Below are positions 20,672-32,257 of a stretch of DNA of 64,000 nucleotides, piece by piece. The translations under genes were made by a program, and so were the position numbers. The stretch's first letter is position 1; every line of letters begins with the position of its first letter. The stretch spans positions 62,001-126,000 of the forward strand of contig WNYE01000004.1 of assembly GCA_021396245.1 (NCBI GenBank), given 5' to 3'. The stretch is from Sporothrix humicola (lineage: Eukaryota > Ascomycota > Sordariomycetes > Ophiostomatales > Ophiostomataceae). The notes beneath the pieces were generated by a model. It ran no database searches. It was not told the origin of the DNA and worked only from the letters and a program-made list of their open reading frames with translations.

Positions 20672-22930
20672 AGATGGAGGGATGAAGAGAAAGAAGGAAA
20701 AGAAGAGGGGGGGGGGCCAAGCGACAGACCCGACACTGCGGTTCAGTGCAATCCTTCGACGAGTCCTCCCGTCATCCAGAGTCGCATTGCACTGCCCCGT
20801 CACGTATTTTTGCTTTCTTTTCTTTTTTTCTTCTTCTTTTTCTGTTGTTTCCCCCTTTCCACCCATATTCCCAGACGACTGGGTCGATGCTACACCGTTG
20901 GTACCAGATTGTCACAATAATTTCATCTTAATGTGGCCGCTCTCAATCAGATTTACACTTTGACAGCTTGTTTCAATACACAGTTCTTCAAATGAAATCC
21001 AACTCCAATCCTCTCCACAGTTCTGTTTGTATGCGTCTCGAATGGCCGAGAATTGTCTCAGTTCCTCGAGAACTTGCTTTATTCCCGTCTCGAGGAAATG
21101 TGGGCGCCTTGCCTTGCTTGTTTTGACAGGAACTGTTGGTCCAGCCCCCCTCTCTCACCTCGATCCCCCTCCAATTTGGGACTTGGCGCGACCCAACTGC
21201 GCGGCACCCCCTGTCAATTCCCTCGAAAATGGGGCCAGTGGAGACTCCAAACGAGGTGTTTTCCCGGGATCAAAACATCCAACAAGGAAGGATGGAGGGG
21301 TCTTCCTTCCAGGCTTCCCGCGCGTTCACCCTGCCTCTCACCATCCTGCAGACTTCAGGAGAGACTTTTGTTTCTTTTTTCTTTTCATTTTGTTTCTTTT
21401 TTCGACCAAACTCTACGTGTCTCCGTGGCAGCGCGCGGAAGGTTACCGCAAAGGGAAGGTCGTACGTCTGCCGTGCATTGGCGACGTTTGATGTTTTTCT
21501 TCTTTGCTTCCTTTTTGTGTTTTCGAAATTTGACGGTCCAACGGGATTGCACAACATACGGCCGTTGAACGACGCACGAACCAGACCCTCGGGACCTGTT
21601 TGTGTTCCCATGTTCGCTGTTCGTGGCTCAAGCATACGGAATACTACGGGGTACTGCATACTGTTTTCTACACTGTACATAAGGTGGGGGTCAAAAAGTC
21701 GTGGCCACAGCAGGACGAAAGTGATAGCTCGAGAAACCTGGGACGGGGAACACATTCGGCAGTAGTGACTCGTAATGGTAGGACAGGAAACCCGGCTATC
21801 AAAGAAAGTTCATGTACGGCTATTGGCGTAGCATAAAATATGTGTGGGACGCAAATGCATAGCACTGGCAATGTCGAATACATCAGTTGTAGCACCGACA
21901 TTATTCAGAGACTGTTCATTGGTGACGCTCTTTTTTGGCCCGGGCTCCTCCTGTTTTTGTATCGTTTTCATTAAATTTATTACGTAGTAAAGCAGACTTT
22001 TCGTGCCAGGAATACTAGGGAAAGAACGTCCGGCGATGAGGTGAATATTTGTGGAGAAGACAGGACCTTGGGAGCCACAGCGGGCGCTAGCGGGCACTAA
22101 CAGCTGGCACTTACACACAACGACAGTCTTCGAAAATCATGGGCAAGAAGACAATCACCCTGTGTGGTTGAGTACAATAAAGATCCATTATGGAACAAGT
22201 TATCTTACACTTACAGGGTGTATATATTGGTTTTTTTCCCTTCTCCCGGTAGGTTATTAATACAACCGTACTCAAGTGAGAAGGGCTGCAGAATGATTAC
22301 AGCCAAGAGTTACGTAGTGTTGTCTTCGGCGAGTCGCTCGCCGCGAACTTGAAGCTTGAAGAGGGCCTGTTTCTATGAGAGATCTTTGTCATGTTACGCT
22401 GGATTGCTCGTCTTTGCACGTGGCCTGCGTAGAGAGCAAGTAAGTACTAGGTTTTCGACATGTCGTGCAGTTTTCTGTGATGGGTGTTGTTTGCTGGGTG
22501 CGGAGCGGCGGGTGTTAGCCACTTAATCGCCTGGCATGCCGTTAGCCTCGATGGTAAGTACCATTATCGCTGCTGAGTTGGCATTGGGCAGAACCTCTGC
22601 CCAATACACGACACTGCGCACAACCGCCTGCTTTGTGCGTCTTATGGCCCACCGGTGACCATTGGAGGATAGTGCAAAAACATCTAGGTCCGATGCACGA
22701 CCATCCGTTTAAACGTCTCATCTAACAATAAACGTACTGCTTGCTATACAGCCTTCTGATTTTATGTTCCTTGTCCATTGTGCTCTTTTTTATTTCCCAT
22801 TTCTTGTTGCTCGCCCGCACACCGCTCTCAGATCTTCTATGCTATTTAAACCCCCGAGATGTACGCACCTGGACCAGTCTTCTCCTTCTCAGTCTTTTCT
22901 CCTCTTTTTGCTTCTTTTTTATCCCATATT
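20672..22930. other. gene-poor spacer between mini-genes B and C
   Basis: 2.3 kb, starting with the 3' flank of B (a G run at 20706-20716 and C/T-rich DNA to 20870). Several short overlapping frames at 21027-21765 match nothing I know. A TATTTAAAC TATA-like box lies at about 22842, upstream of member C. No gene supported. Confidence 0.4.
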
Positions 22931-23313
22931 GAGATCAAGACATTATCAAACAGAGACAGTTCCCCATACTTTACACTATACCCGAGACACACAAGAAGAC
23001 AAACAACACTGCCAACCTTCTGCTCCATGTTGGACAATGGGCCGACGAAAAGAAACATTGTGAAACCGTATGTTGGTGGTTTATTCTGACTTGTTTCCAC
23101 ACAATCTTTCGAGTCTCTTGGACAATCTTACCCCTCTTTGATTAATTTTACATCCTCGACTAACGATTAACATCTTTCTATCATTAGACTTCCGCAAACA
23201 CGCCAAACTCGGGTGTACCCAGAGCTCCAGTGCAGATTGCAGCTGATGCTCGCGCCATGACGACCTTGATGGAGAAGAAGCAACGCGAGAGAGAGGCTCG
23301 ACTCGGGTGGTAA
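22931..23313 (+). pseudogene. mini-gene family member C, start codon apparently lost
   Basis: Third copy of the family. Exon 1 ends at 23067 and reads NNTANLLLHVGQWADEKKH; a 120-bp intron 23068-23187 (donor gtatgt, branch ctaac, acceptor attag) precedes exon 2, 23188-23313, which reads VQIAADARAMTTLMEKKQ and ends in GW before the stop. The intron is phase 0 exactly as in A and B. In the exon 1 frame there is no ATG between the upstream stop at 22930-22932 and the motif, and the GGCCAATCCC start context of A and B is missing. The promoter block CCCCATACTTT sits only about 50 bp before the motif, against about 140 bp in B, so a deletion took the start. A near-cognate start or an unseen upstream exon could rescue it. 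Confidence 0.5.
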
Positions 23314-24890
23314 AAGTCAAGAGCATGGAACGGATTTGGCAGGCCTTGACCTCTCAAGGATTTCTATCTCTCCTCTTGACACCTGCTTTCTTTATTTCTC
23401 CCCAGACCAGCAAATAAATGAAGCTCTTGCGAAAATTGAAACTAAACTCGCGCACTTATCAATGTGTTTGTAGCAAACTCTATATTTGAGAGAAAGTTGC
23501 AAGCTTTCTGGGCGGATGGTTGTGTGTCCTGATTGTAATTTTTTTTTTCTTTTGTTCTGTCTCATCTATTGACGTATGGCTTAAGAATACTAGTGGCCTT
23601 TCGATTTTGAGTGGGTGCAGAACGTACTATCCTTCTGCTACCACGTTAGACATTCTATCATTGGTCGGTGCCGACTGAGACTGCAGCATACATATACACA
23701 TGTAAGTTTGCCCGTGCTGAAGTAAATACGCACATTGAAAGTTTGCCCGTATATTTGACTGGTGAATCGTATGCACTCAGCCAATCGACAGTCGATTGCC
23801 ACTTTGCGAGATCGTTACTCGCGCCCAGACGCCTGCGCTGAAAAGCAGAGACGAGGCAAATAAAATGCATATGTGATTTAATCACGCCGTGTGATATCGA
23901 TAAAATGAAAGCTAGGACACACTTTAAGCAGTTAACGAAGCGGGATTTATTTGCCACACCCAAGGTTGCAAGGAACAAGATGTAGCACGAGTAAGGCGCA
24001 TTTCAGTAGTATGTTTACTTCCTCGCATCAACTTCCCGTGTAATTCGACATTGCAGGGTCGCATTCAACTTCAAAGAGAACGAAATGGGCAGCACCTAAG
24101 AATTTAGTAACCAATCATTTCGGTACATTGTTTATTGGGATAACCTCCGTTCATATTTCACTGGCCAGCTTCGTCACATTACGCAAAAAGGACTCTTAGT
24201 TTTGGGTACACAAAAAAGTGTAGAGGTATATATTTGTAGAGTTGAGTTGGTTCTAAAGTGTTTGTGGCAAGTGGAAAACGCCGTTCCAAGCCGGTTCCGG
24301 GGGTCGATAGATGATGCTTCGTCTATGTTCGAAGATCCGCCGCCCGTGTTTGTATGTAATATAATAAAATATTACCCCTTTTTTGCTCCTGAGGAGACCG
24401 CGGAAAAAGAAAAAGACAGAATGTCCAAGAAAAATCAAAGCCGATATGTGGGTAATAGTACAGAAAAGCAAAAAAAGGATCCGTACTCCAAGAAAAAGAT
24501 AGCAAGCAACAAAGCTGTATAAAACGCCGCAAGATTTTACCCCCCTTCCGTAGATCTGTGCCGGGTCCATGATTTGTGATGACAACAAAGGAAAATATAA
24601 GAATAAGGTGAATCATGAAGAAAAGAAAAGGGCGGTGGATTTGACCCCTTGTCTTCCCGCAAAAGAAAAAAGAGCAAGCCGGTGCCCAAAAAGAATAAAA
24701 AGAAATAAGAAGAGGTACTTCCTCAACAAATAAAAGGATATTGTTTTTGGAAACTCGCCGGCTGGTTGGTGATGCCCCTTTATCCCGCGTCCCGTGCCCG
24801 TGACCGACCCCGAAAAGAACGCCGTAAATATAAAAAAATCAAACGCTGTGCAAGTTGTAAATCAAAGGAAATGTAGATGGTGAATAGAAA
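23314..24890. other. spacer, mini-gene C to PPR gene
   Basis: 1.6 kb between converging genes. A short direct repeat AAGTTTGCCCGT occurs at about 23703 and 23738. No gene seen; the A-rich 24.4-24.8 kb part is probably the 3' flank of the PPR gene. Confidence 0.45.
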
Positions 24891-27800
24891 TTATTCGGCG
24901 ACCGCAGCAACGGCCTCCTCAGCGTGGCCGGCACCGCCACCAAGGAGCTCAAGCACCTTGTTGACGACGGCGCTGGGGTAGCCGCGGTGCAGCATCTCCG
25001 AGACGACGCCCTGGGCCTTGTCGCGCTCCTCGACAGCAAGGAAGGCGCGGGTCATGGCCTCGTAGGTGCTCGGCTCGCGCCGCTCGCGACCCACCGACTG
25101 GTAGATGGAGATGGCCTTGGAAATGTCCTTCTCGGCAGCCCAGCCGTGGATCAGCGTGTTGGCAATGTAGGGTGTGAGGTCAATGCGGCGCTCGCGCATC
25201 ATGGCCAGGATGGGCTCGGTGTCGGCGACCTGGTGGTTGGCGACCATGGCCTCGAACAGGGCCTGGAATAGGCAGGCGTTGGCCGAGACAGACTTGTCCT
25301 TCATAACGGAATCGAAGATGCGGCGGGCTCCCTCCATGTCGTGCATGTTGCAGCCGCGAGCATGGATGAGCGAAGCGTAGTGGACAGCCTCGGGGGTCTG
25401 GCCGGCAGCGCGGATGCGGTCCAGAACAGCTTCGGCGGCGGTCATGTTGACGGGCTCGAGGGTGGCGTGCGTGTCGACGAGGAGCTTGTAGGTGTGCGAG
25501 GTCGGGGAAATACCGCGAGCGAGCATGCGCTCGTAGTAGGCCAGGACCTTGGCCTTGTCGCGCTTGGTCGTCAGGAAGAACTGCATCATGCTGTTGTACG
25601 GGGCGGGGCGGGCCTTGTAGTTGGGCATCGCCTCCATCTCGTCAAACAGCTCCTCGGCAAACTTGTCGTCGGAAACACGGCACAGGGCGTTCACAATCGT
25701 GCCGTAGGTGACGGACGTGGGCTTAATAGACAGCGCGCGCATCTCGGCAAAGTAGAACAGGCAGTCGTCGATGCGGCGGGCCTTGCCAAGCTTACCGATC
25801 AGGGCGTTGTACAGGAACGAGCTGGGCTCGACACCCTCAGCCTTGGCGCGGTGGAAGATCTTGACAGCCTCGGAAGCCTCGTCGAACGTCTTGGTGGACT
25901 CCTTGAGCGTGGTGATGTACAGACCGAAGGTGTTGGCAGACGGAGCCGAGCCGAAGCTCAGCAGCTCCTGGTGGTACTGCTCAGCGAGAGTGCGGTTACC
26001 GACAGACAGGCTGGCGCCAATCATGGCATCCAGAATCGAAGACCAGCCGTAACGGACAACAGCGTACTGCGGCAAAAGCGGCACATCAGCGCGGGCCATG
26101 GCGAGGATGTTGTGACACAGGTCCATCTTGCCCTCGCGGGAGGCAGCCGAGATCAGCTTGGCGTAAGTGATGTAGCGCGGGTGGCGGCCAGCGCGGCGCA
26201 TGTTGCGGAACCGGTTGAGCGCCTCGTTGAGCTTGGGGCCCTTGCGGCCGTGAGCACCCTCAAGGTCGTCCGAGATGAGGGACGAGCCCTTGAAGTCGGT
26301 GTTGTGGGCGTACGGGTCGAAGTTGTTAGTCTCATCGAAGCTAGAGGCAGTGGGCGTAGACGGGAACGGCGACGAAACGAATGACGAAGCAGGCGGGACG
26401 AAGGAGGCGACAGACGAGGCCTCCTCGCGGGGGTCGGTGACACCGCGAGCCTGCATGTAGCGGCTGATGAAGGCAACGCCCTCCTCAATCTCGTCGGCAA
26501 TGGCAGCGTGCGTCCGGGCCTCACCCGACTGGCGGATGCGCTCGAACATGATCTCTGACTCGGTCAGAGCCTCGGCAACTTGGCCCGAGCCAATCATGGC
26601 GACAGCGTACATGGCAGTGGGCTCGATGAAGGACGAAGAGACCTCCACCAGAGGGTTGCGCAGGATGTGCCAGTACTTGGAGGCAGTGGCAACATCGCCA
26701 GACCGGACGTGCAGAGCCAGCAGAGCGGTCGTGGGACCAGTCATGTTGGACAGAGCCGAGGGGAAGGCGTTCGTCAGAGCATCGAAGGCGGCAACGGCCA
26801 GACCCTTCTGGTTGTTGTCAGCAGCAGCAGTGGCAATCTCACCCAGAGCCTGAGCCTGGGTGGTCTTGTCAACGCTCTGCGCCCACTCGAGAGCAGTCGC
26901 AAAGTTGCCGCGGCTGGTGAAGCCCTGGACGAAACCGCCGCTGATAAGGGCATCCTTCATGTCGGAGGCGCGAACACCGTACTGCTCGTTGATCTTCTGG
27001 AAGAACTTCATGGCGCCGGGCAGCTTGTCGCAGGTGATGTAGGCGTTGATAACGGCAGCGTACACCTGGGTGTCGAGACGGTCGAGCAGGCTGGGCTCGC
27101 CAGCATCATTAGCGATGGCAAGGTTGCGGTACTCCTCGTAGCACTCGACAGCGCTGATCAGATCGCCGGCATTAGAGAACGCAGTGATCATGGCCGGGAA
27201 AGTGGCGGCAAAGGGAGCAATCTTGCTGGTCTCCATGTGGCCAAACAGCTGGAGCATGTCGGACAGGCGGCCAGACTGGGCGCAAGCCGAGATCAATTGG
27301 TGGTAGGTCTCAGCCGAGTAGGCAGCCTTCTGCACGGCGACGGAGTTCTCGAACAGCTTGATAGCGTAGTCGAGACGGTCCTCCTCAGCGGCGATGGCGT
27401 GCTCCAGCTCGTGGGACGCAAACATGAACTTGCCAGGCTCGTCCATGCCACCGTAACGCAGGCGCTTCTCCTCCAGGTTAGTCTTTTTCACGTGCAGCTC
27501 GAGCGAGCGCGACGCAAGCAGGCCAACGAGGATGTTGAAGGTGTCGCTGTCGGGCAGGACCTTGCGGCGGACCATATCGGTGTAAACATCCAGAGCCTTG
27601 GAGATGACCTCCATACGGTCAATCGGCAGGTGGATGGCGGCCATCAGCAGCGCGTTGTAGGCGCTGGCAATGGGCTGGACACCGGCGACCAGCATGGCCT
27701 CGAACACGGCCGGGATCTCGGCATAGCGGCCAGAGACGGACAGTGTAGTGAGGTGGTCGGCGTAGGTCTGCGACTGCGGGTCGACAGCAGGCGACGCAGC

Positions 27801-28565
27801 GCGGGCAGGCGACCGCGGCCGCGACACGGGGACGGAGCGAGAGACAGGGGCCTCGCCAGCGGTAGCTGGCGAAGTAGAAGCGACCTTGCCATCTTCCAGG
27901 GCCTCAAGGTGCTTCCGTGCCTCAATCTCCTTCTCGAGGGCGGCGTCGATGTGAGCGAGCACCGCCTCCTCGGCCGCAGAGTGGGAGACGGCGGTCTCCT
28001 CAACAGCAACGGCCTCTATCGCCGCGTCGGCAGCGGCTGTGACATCTTCCTGTGCAACCTGCTCGCTGGCCAAGAGGTCTCCCTCTTGGGCAAGTGCAAC
28101 ATCAGCAGCCTCGGCTGCGGCTTCCACATCAACATCCTCGGCGTCGGCCTTTGCGACCTTGCCAGACTCGGCGTCCTCATTCTCGGCAAGCACCGACGCG
28201 GCCGTCGGCTTCCACTCGATGCGGTTCTGGAACTGGAACTGCACCCACTCCTTGTCGGCCTCCTCCTGGGCCTGCAGGTCCTGCAGGTGCTCAAAGTAGG
28301 CGTCTAGGCCGCCATGAGCGCTGGTGAGGCTGACCTGCTTGTGGTCGGAGCCGGCGGTCTGTGTGTGGAAGGCGCTCTGGAGCTGGAGCGCTTGGATGCG
28401 GCCGAACCGGTTGCTGTTCCGCCGAGCAAACGACGGCCGGTTGTTGGGGTTTAGAACATGGGGATGTGTGGCGGCGACGACAGACTGGGCGTAGCCGTGT
28501 GTGAAAGACTTTGCGAATCCTTGACGGATAAAGGTCTGGTAAAGCGAAGAGTAGATGGTGGGCAT
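24891..28565 (-). CDS. large mitochondrial pentatricopeptide-repeat (PPR) protein
   Basis: A single exon for 1,224 residues. PPR proteins are helical-repeat RNA-binding proteins of organelles that control mRNA stability or translation. The first about 65 residues are rich in Arg, Ser, Gln and poor in acid (for example RQGFAKSFTHGYAQS and SFARRNSNRFGRI), consistent with mitochondrial import. Residues about 120-260 form an acidic, Ala/Glu-rich linker. From about 270 to the end, PPR-like helix pairs follow, for example SAYNALLMAAI, VYTDMVRRKVLPDSDTFNILVGLL, YHQLISACAQSGRLSDMLQLF, PSSFLYNALIGKLGKARRIDDCLFYFAEM and RPAPYNSMMQFFLTT. The size suggests a fungal mitochondrial translation or mRNA-maturation factor; I cannot say which transcript or which named orthologue. 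The start is a true ATG. Confidence 0.85.
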   Translation of the reverse strand: MPTIYSSLYQTFIRQGFAKSFTHGYAQSVVAATHPHVLNPNNRPSFARRNSNRFGRIQALQLQSAFHTQTAGSDHKQVSLTSAHGGLDAYFEHLQDLQAQEEADKEWVQFQFQNRIEWKPTAASVLAENEDAESGKVAKADAEDVDVEAAAEAADVALAQEGDLLASEQVAQEDVTAAADAAIEAVAVEETAVSHSAAEEAVLAHIDAALEKEIEARKHLEALEDGKVASTSPATAGEAPVSRSVPVSRPRSPARAASPAVDPQSQTYADHLTTLSVSGRYAEIPAVFEAMLVAGVQPIASAYNALLMAAIHLPIDRMEVISKALDVYTDMVRRKVLPDSDTFNILVGLLASRSLELHVKKTNLEEKRLRYGGMDEPGKFMFASHELEHAIAAEEDRLDYAIKLFENSVAVQKAAYSAETYHQLISACAQSGRLSDMLQLFGHMETSKIAPFAATFPAMITAFSNAGDLISAVECYEEYRNLAIANDAGEPSLLDRLDTQVYAAVINAYITCDKLPGAMKFFQKINEQYGVRASDMKDALISGGFVQGFTSRGNFATALEWAQSVDKTTQAQALGEIATAAADNNQKGLAVAAFDALTNAFPSALSNMTGPTTALLALHVRSGDVATASKYWHILRNPLVEVSSSFIEPTAMYAVAMIGSGQVAEALTESEIMFERIRQSGEARTHAAIADEIEEGVAFISRYMQARGVTDPREEASSVASFVPPASSFVSSPFPSTPTASSFDETNNFDPYAHNTDFKGSSLISDDLEGAHGRKGPKLNEALNRFRNMRRAGRHPRYITYAKLISAASREGKMDLCHNILAMARADVPLLPQYAVVRYGWSSILDAMIGASLSVGNRTLAEQYHQELLSFGSAPSANTFGLYITTLKESTKTFDEASEAVKIFHRAKAEGVEPSSFLYNALIGKLGKARRIDDCLFYFAEMRALSIKPTSVTYGTIVNALCRVSDDKFAEELFDEMEAMPNYKARPAPYNSMMQFFLTTKRDKAKVLAYYERMLARGISPTSHTYKLLVDTHATLEPVNMTAAEAVLDRIRAAGQTPEAVHYASLIHARGCNMHDMEGARRIFDSVMKDKSVSANACLFQALFEAMVANHQVADTEPILAMMRERRIDLTPYIANTLIHGWAAEKDISKAISIYQSVGRERREPSTYEAMTRAFLAVEERDKAQGVVSEMLHRGYPSAVVNKVLELLGGGAGHAEEAVAAVAE

Positions 28566-31500
28566 TTAGGATAAGCCAGGGGGCGAGGGGAACTTGGGTA
28601 TGTTAGTAGGCGGTCGGTGAGAGTGCAGAGAAATGCGGTGCAATTCGGCGGTCGCGATGTTTGAATTCCGATTGTGGGTGTCGGGTTTGAATTCCAAAAA
28701 CTTACATCAAGGGAAAGGAGAAGGCGCAAATGCAGGTTCATTTGACAGCAATGTAGCCGCCAAACAAACGCGCTTTGTTATAAAAAGGGGTGTTGAATGG
28801 TTGGATGGATTGAAAGATCGAAAAGCGAAACAATGCAAGAAAGAGGGAATGAGAAACAGTCACGATTATAAAAAGAGAGAGATGGAAGAAAACAGAGAAA
28901 GATTTCTGGGAGGTCGGTGTGACGGGTCGAGGGAATGCGAGAAAGAGAGAAATTGGGATAGCGGCTTTTTCCCGGGCCAGCTTATGTTTTTTTTCGTCTA
29001 TCTGGGGGAAAGGAGCCCACCCAGCAGGGAAAGAGAAGGCGGGAGAAATTGCAGGAAGAAAAATTCCAGGGGTGGGTCCCGCCTCGTGCCTTTGTAAAAA
29101 AAATACCGGGGGTGGGTATTTTGACCAGGGTTTGGCCTCTTCAGGCGAGCAGAGGAACTTCGAGAAGCTTGAATGGCGCAGGTTGCTCTTTCCTCTTCTT
29201 GGAAAGAACTCGTGTTGAAGCTCACAAAAGGAAGGCGCGAATTGGTTCAGGTGAGGAAGGTAAAGTTGAATATTGACTTCTAATTGAAGAGACAATACTA
29301 GTTGAAGATAGAAAATTGAAAGAGCGAGCGAGAAATTTTCTGAATTCAGGGCACTCGCGCCTTCCTGGCCTTTTTGAACGGCTGGCAAAAGGGAAAGGGT
29401 CCCCGAGGAAAGAAGAAAGAGCCACCTAAACCAGACTGCCGGAGAAGCACGCGTCACAGCTCGCCCCGAAAACAAAGGAAGGTGCTCATGCTGCTCCAGC
29501 GGGCACGAAAATATTAGGAACCTAAGGAAAACAATCCCGCACAGCGTCTCCATCGAAAGAGGAACCCTAACGAAGAAAACGAGAGCATGACGCACCCAAG
29601 GCCACCAAATCGTGTCTGCCTGGGGTTAACGGCTGCAACAGAAAGTGTGTGCCTCTGTGCGGCTTTGCATATTGATTGCCATTGTTTGCAAGGGTGGCCT
29701 CCCAGCACGGCGGATGGCTCGGGGGCAAAAACAGGAAGGCACGTTGCCCACAGAAGGCGCAGAACCCACAACTTCAGGCAATAGCGAAGAGAAACCGGAG
29801 CTCTAACACGGGCAGGAACCAGGATTCGAGATTGCCCCTTCTGGAAAGAGCAAAGAGTCGAAAAAACAACCACTGCACGTGAGCATTGCCCACTAACAAA
29901 ACGGACAAAAAGAACGGTCTACGCGGTCTAGGGGCGATCCAGGGGGAATCCAAGCCGACTCCTAGCGGTGTGTCAATCTTCGGCGACGTGCTGGACGCTT
30001 CGACAAGTGCCCGAAGGTTGGCGATGTGGGCTAAAATTTCGAGATTTTCGGTGGGCAAAGGCAAAATTGAAGCCAAAACCAGGCCGCTGGGGTGGCAGGG
30101 TTAGCAGGACGTTTTTAGCATCATGTTAGTGCGCCTCGTACGCGAAAGAAAAGAAAGCAACGAAAAAGAAACAGCCATCCTTTTCGCAGTTGTGTGCACG
30201 CTGATTGGTCGATCTTGCCTTAGCCTGGCTGCAGTCCACTCTTTTATCCTGGAACCCACCAATGGCAGCGCCAGCATTTATGGGAGAAGTCGGAATGCAA
30301 AATGCATGTCGCGGCTTTTGCATGAGTCGCAATGCTCCATCCCCACGTTCAGTTGGCAAAATAGCCCTTGCTTCCTCGATTATTTGCAGCAATCACAGCG
30401 CGTGGCGGACGGTGAATGCTCCGCGGCTTACTTTTACAACGACTCAGAAAGGCCAAAGAGCCCTGAAAAAGCTCGGACTTTTCAGGCCTCTCGCCCGAGC
30501 TCCGTGTATTTGATGGAACTTTGAAAGGTCCGACCTGCGACTGGTAAAGTGGCCGCATCGGTGTATCTGATAACGGGGAGCTATGAAGCCCGAATTCATG
30601 ATGGATGCATGGCTCTTATTCAGGTTCGTCTGCATTGTAATCCCATGAATGCTGCCTTCCCTTTTTGCTCACGTTCGCCACGATGGCAAGTGACAGTTTA
30701 TGTTGGGCTCTTCAAGTGAAAGAGAGCGCTTTCAAATGACTGGCGAGTCAGTATATCTAGTTTGATATTGGGAGGATGTTGTTTTGAGGTGACATGTGCA
30801 TGCCATGTAAGCCAAGATAACAGACGACCATGCAAGCATCAATCAGATAGCTCACTTTTTTTTCTTCTCATTTCTTACAAGATAAATGGCTGTGATTCTC
30901 TGGATTTTAAAGAATAAATTATCCATATTTGTATTTGTTTGAATCAATGTTGACAGACAGTTGTCAATACTCACATCGAATATTACATGATTTTTCCACC
31001 GGAGAAAGAAACCTGGGGTTTACAACACAACAAGAGACACATCTCCCACGTGTTTGTTTCCCATGACATTTCAAAAACCTCTTTGCCGGTTCACAACACC
31101 AGTTCTGAACCTCATTTCCCCTCCTTTGCTCACCTCGACGATCATCAAGGTTGTTTTCATCTGATAACTCTTTGTCTGTCTCACTTAATACCAGCCAATA
31201 ATGGCGCAGGTCATTTGACACACACACCGGAACGCTGAATGTCGTTCCCGCCGGGACTTTCCCCACGAAAATGCACCGCCGTCAACCCTGCCAAGACGGG
31301 CTTCACTACTGCCCGTCTTACCTGGGGGCTTTCAAATTTGAAGATAACAGGACACAATACTAAAAGCGGCAGAGCAAATGCCAACTGTTCTCATGTTCAT
31401 GTTCGTCATCGATTAACAGTACGTCGTAGCGCAAACGCTCCCGTTTCTTTCCATTCAGCTTCCCTCAACGGTTCGTCACAAGCTTGGGGCGCGCGACGAT

Positions 31501-32257
31501 CCCCGAACCCGAGAATTGCCAGGCGTCGGACTCGCCTTTAACAAGCAGGGCATTTCGATTTTAAGAGATAGGCTCGATCGGATGCAGTGCCCGAGCTTGA
31601 ACTTCTTGAACTTATGTACCCCAGAATTCTCGGCGTCGGTGGCAAAAAAGAACAAACAACCGACAACATCCAACGTGAAACAGACAATATGAAAACAAAG
31701 TTCAAGTCTCGCATTTCTCGAGTCTGTTTTTCTGAGAATCCTCGCGAACAAAACGAATCCAAACATCGCGAAACGGGCTGTGTCACGTGAACACGCGACT
31801 CTTTGACGGTCGGTTAGCAACGGTCGACGAAAACCAGTCCGTCTCTTGAACGGTCCCTTTTGTCGGGCGAAGAACTAAAAACAAGTTCCAAAAAACCGTG
31901 CCTGTCCTGTGACGCCAGCAGTTGGACCAAAGTACGACTAACATGGCGAGAACCTCGATGGAAGCCAGTCGGTTGCCTCGAAGAAAAAGGTCTGGATCTT
32001 GTATTACCTAAGCGCGCTAATCGAGTCTTCATGCTGTAATGGTCCCTTTTGGCCGTTTGGCGGGGCTCCAGCGCCCAATGGCCCACTGCGCATTTACCCC
32101 CTCTCCCGTAGTAGCTCAAGCTTTCCCAAGCTCAGGCAGGATAGCTTCATTACAGCTCCTTTTCATCTTGTCGAAACTTTCGGTGAAGGCTGTACACAGG
32201 TGTAGCCATTGGCCTTTACGAATTCTCTTAAAATAATCACTACCGCACTCGCACAAC
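28566..32257. promoter_or_regulatory. 3.7-kb divergent spacer PPR / ERG8
   Basis: No recognisable gene. The first kilobase is pyrimidine-rich on the minus strand, that is on the coding strand of the PPR gene, echoing the noxB leader. This makes a 285-codon minus frame (28738-29595) likely to be chance. An 8-bp palindrome TCACGTGA lies at 31783-31790, about 470 bp upstream of ERG8. Other small frames (for example 30123-30524) match nothing I know. Confidence 0.4.

Noticed and set aside
28738..29595. 285-codon minus-strand open frame upstream of the PPR gene
   Set aside because: It opens with GTG, has no known domain, and lies in DNA that is pyrimidine-rich on that strand, where stop codons are rare by composition.
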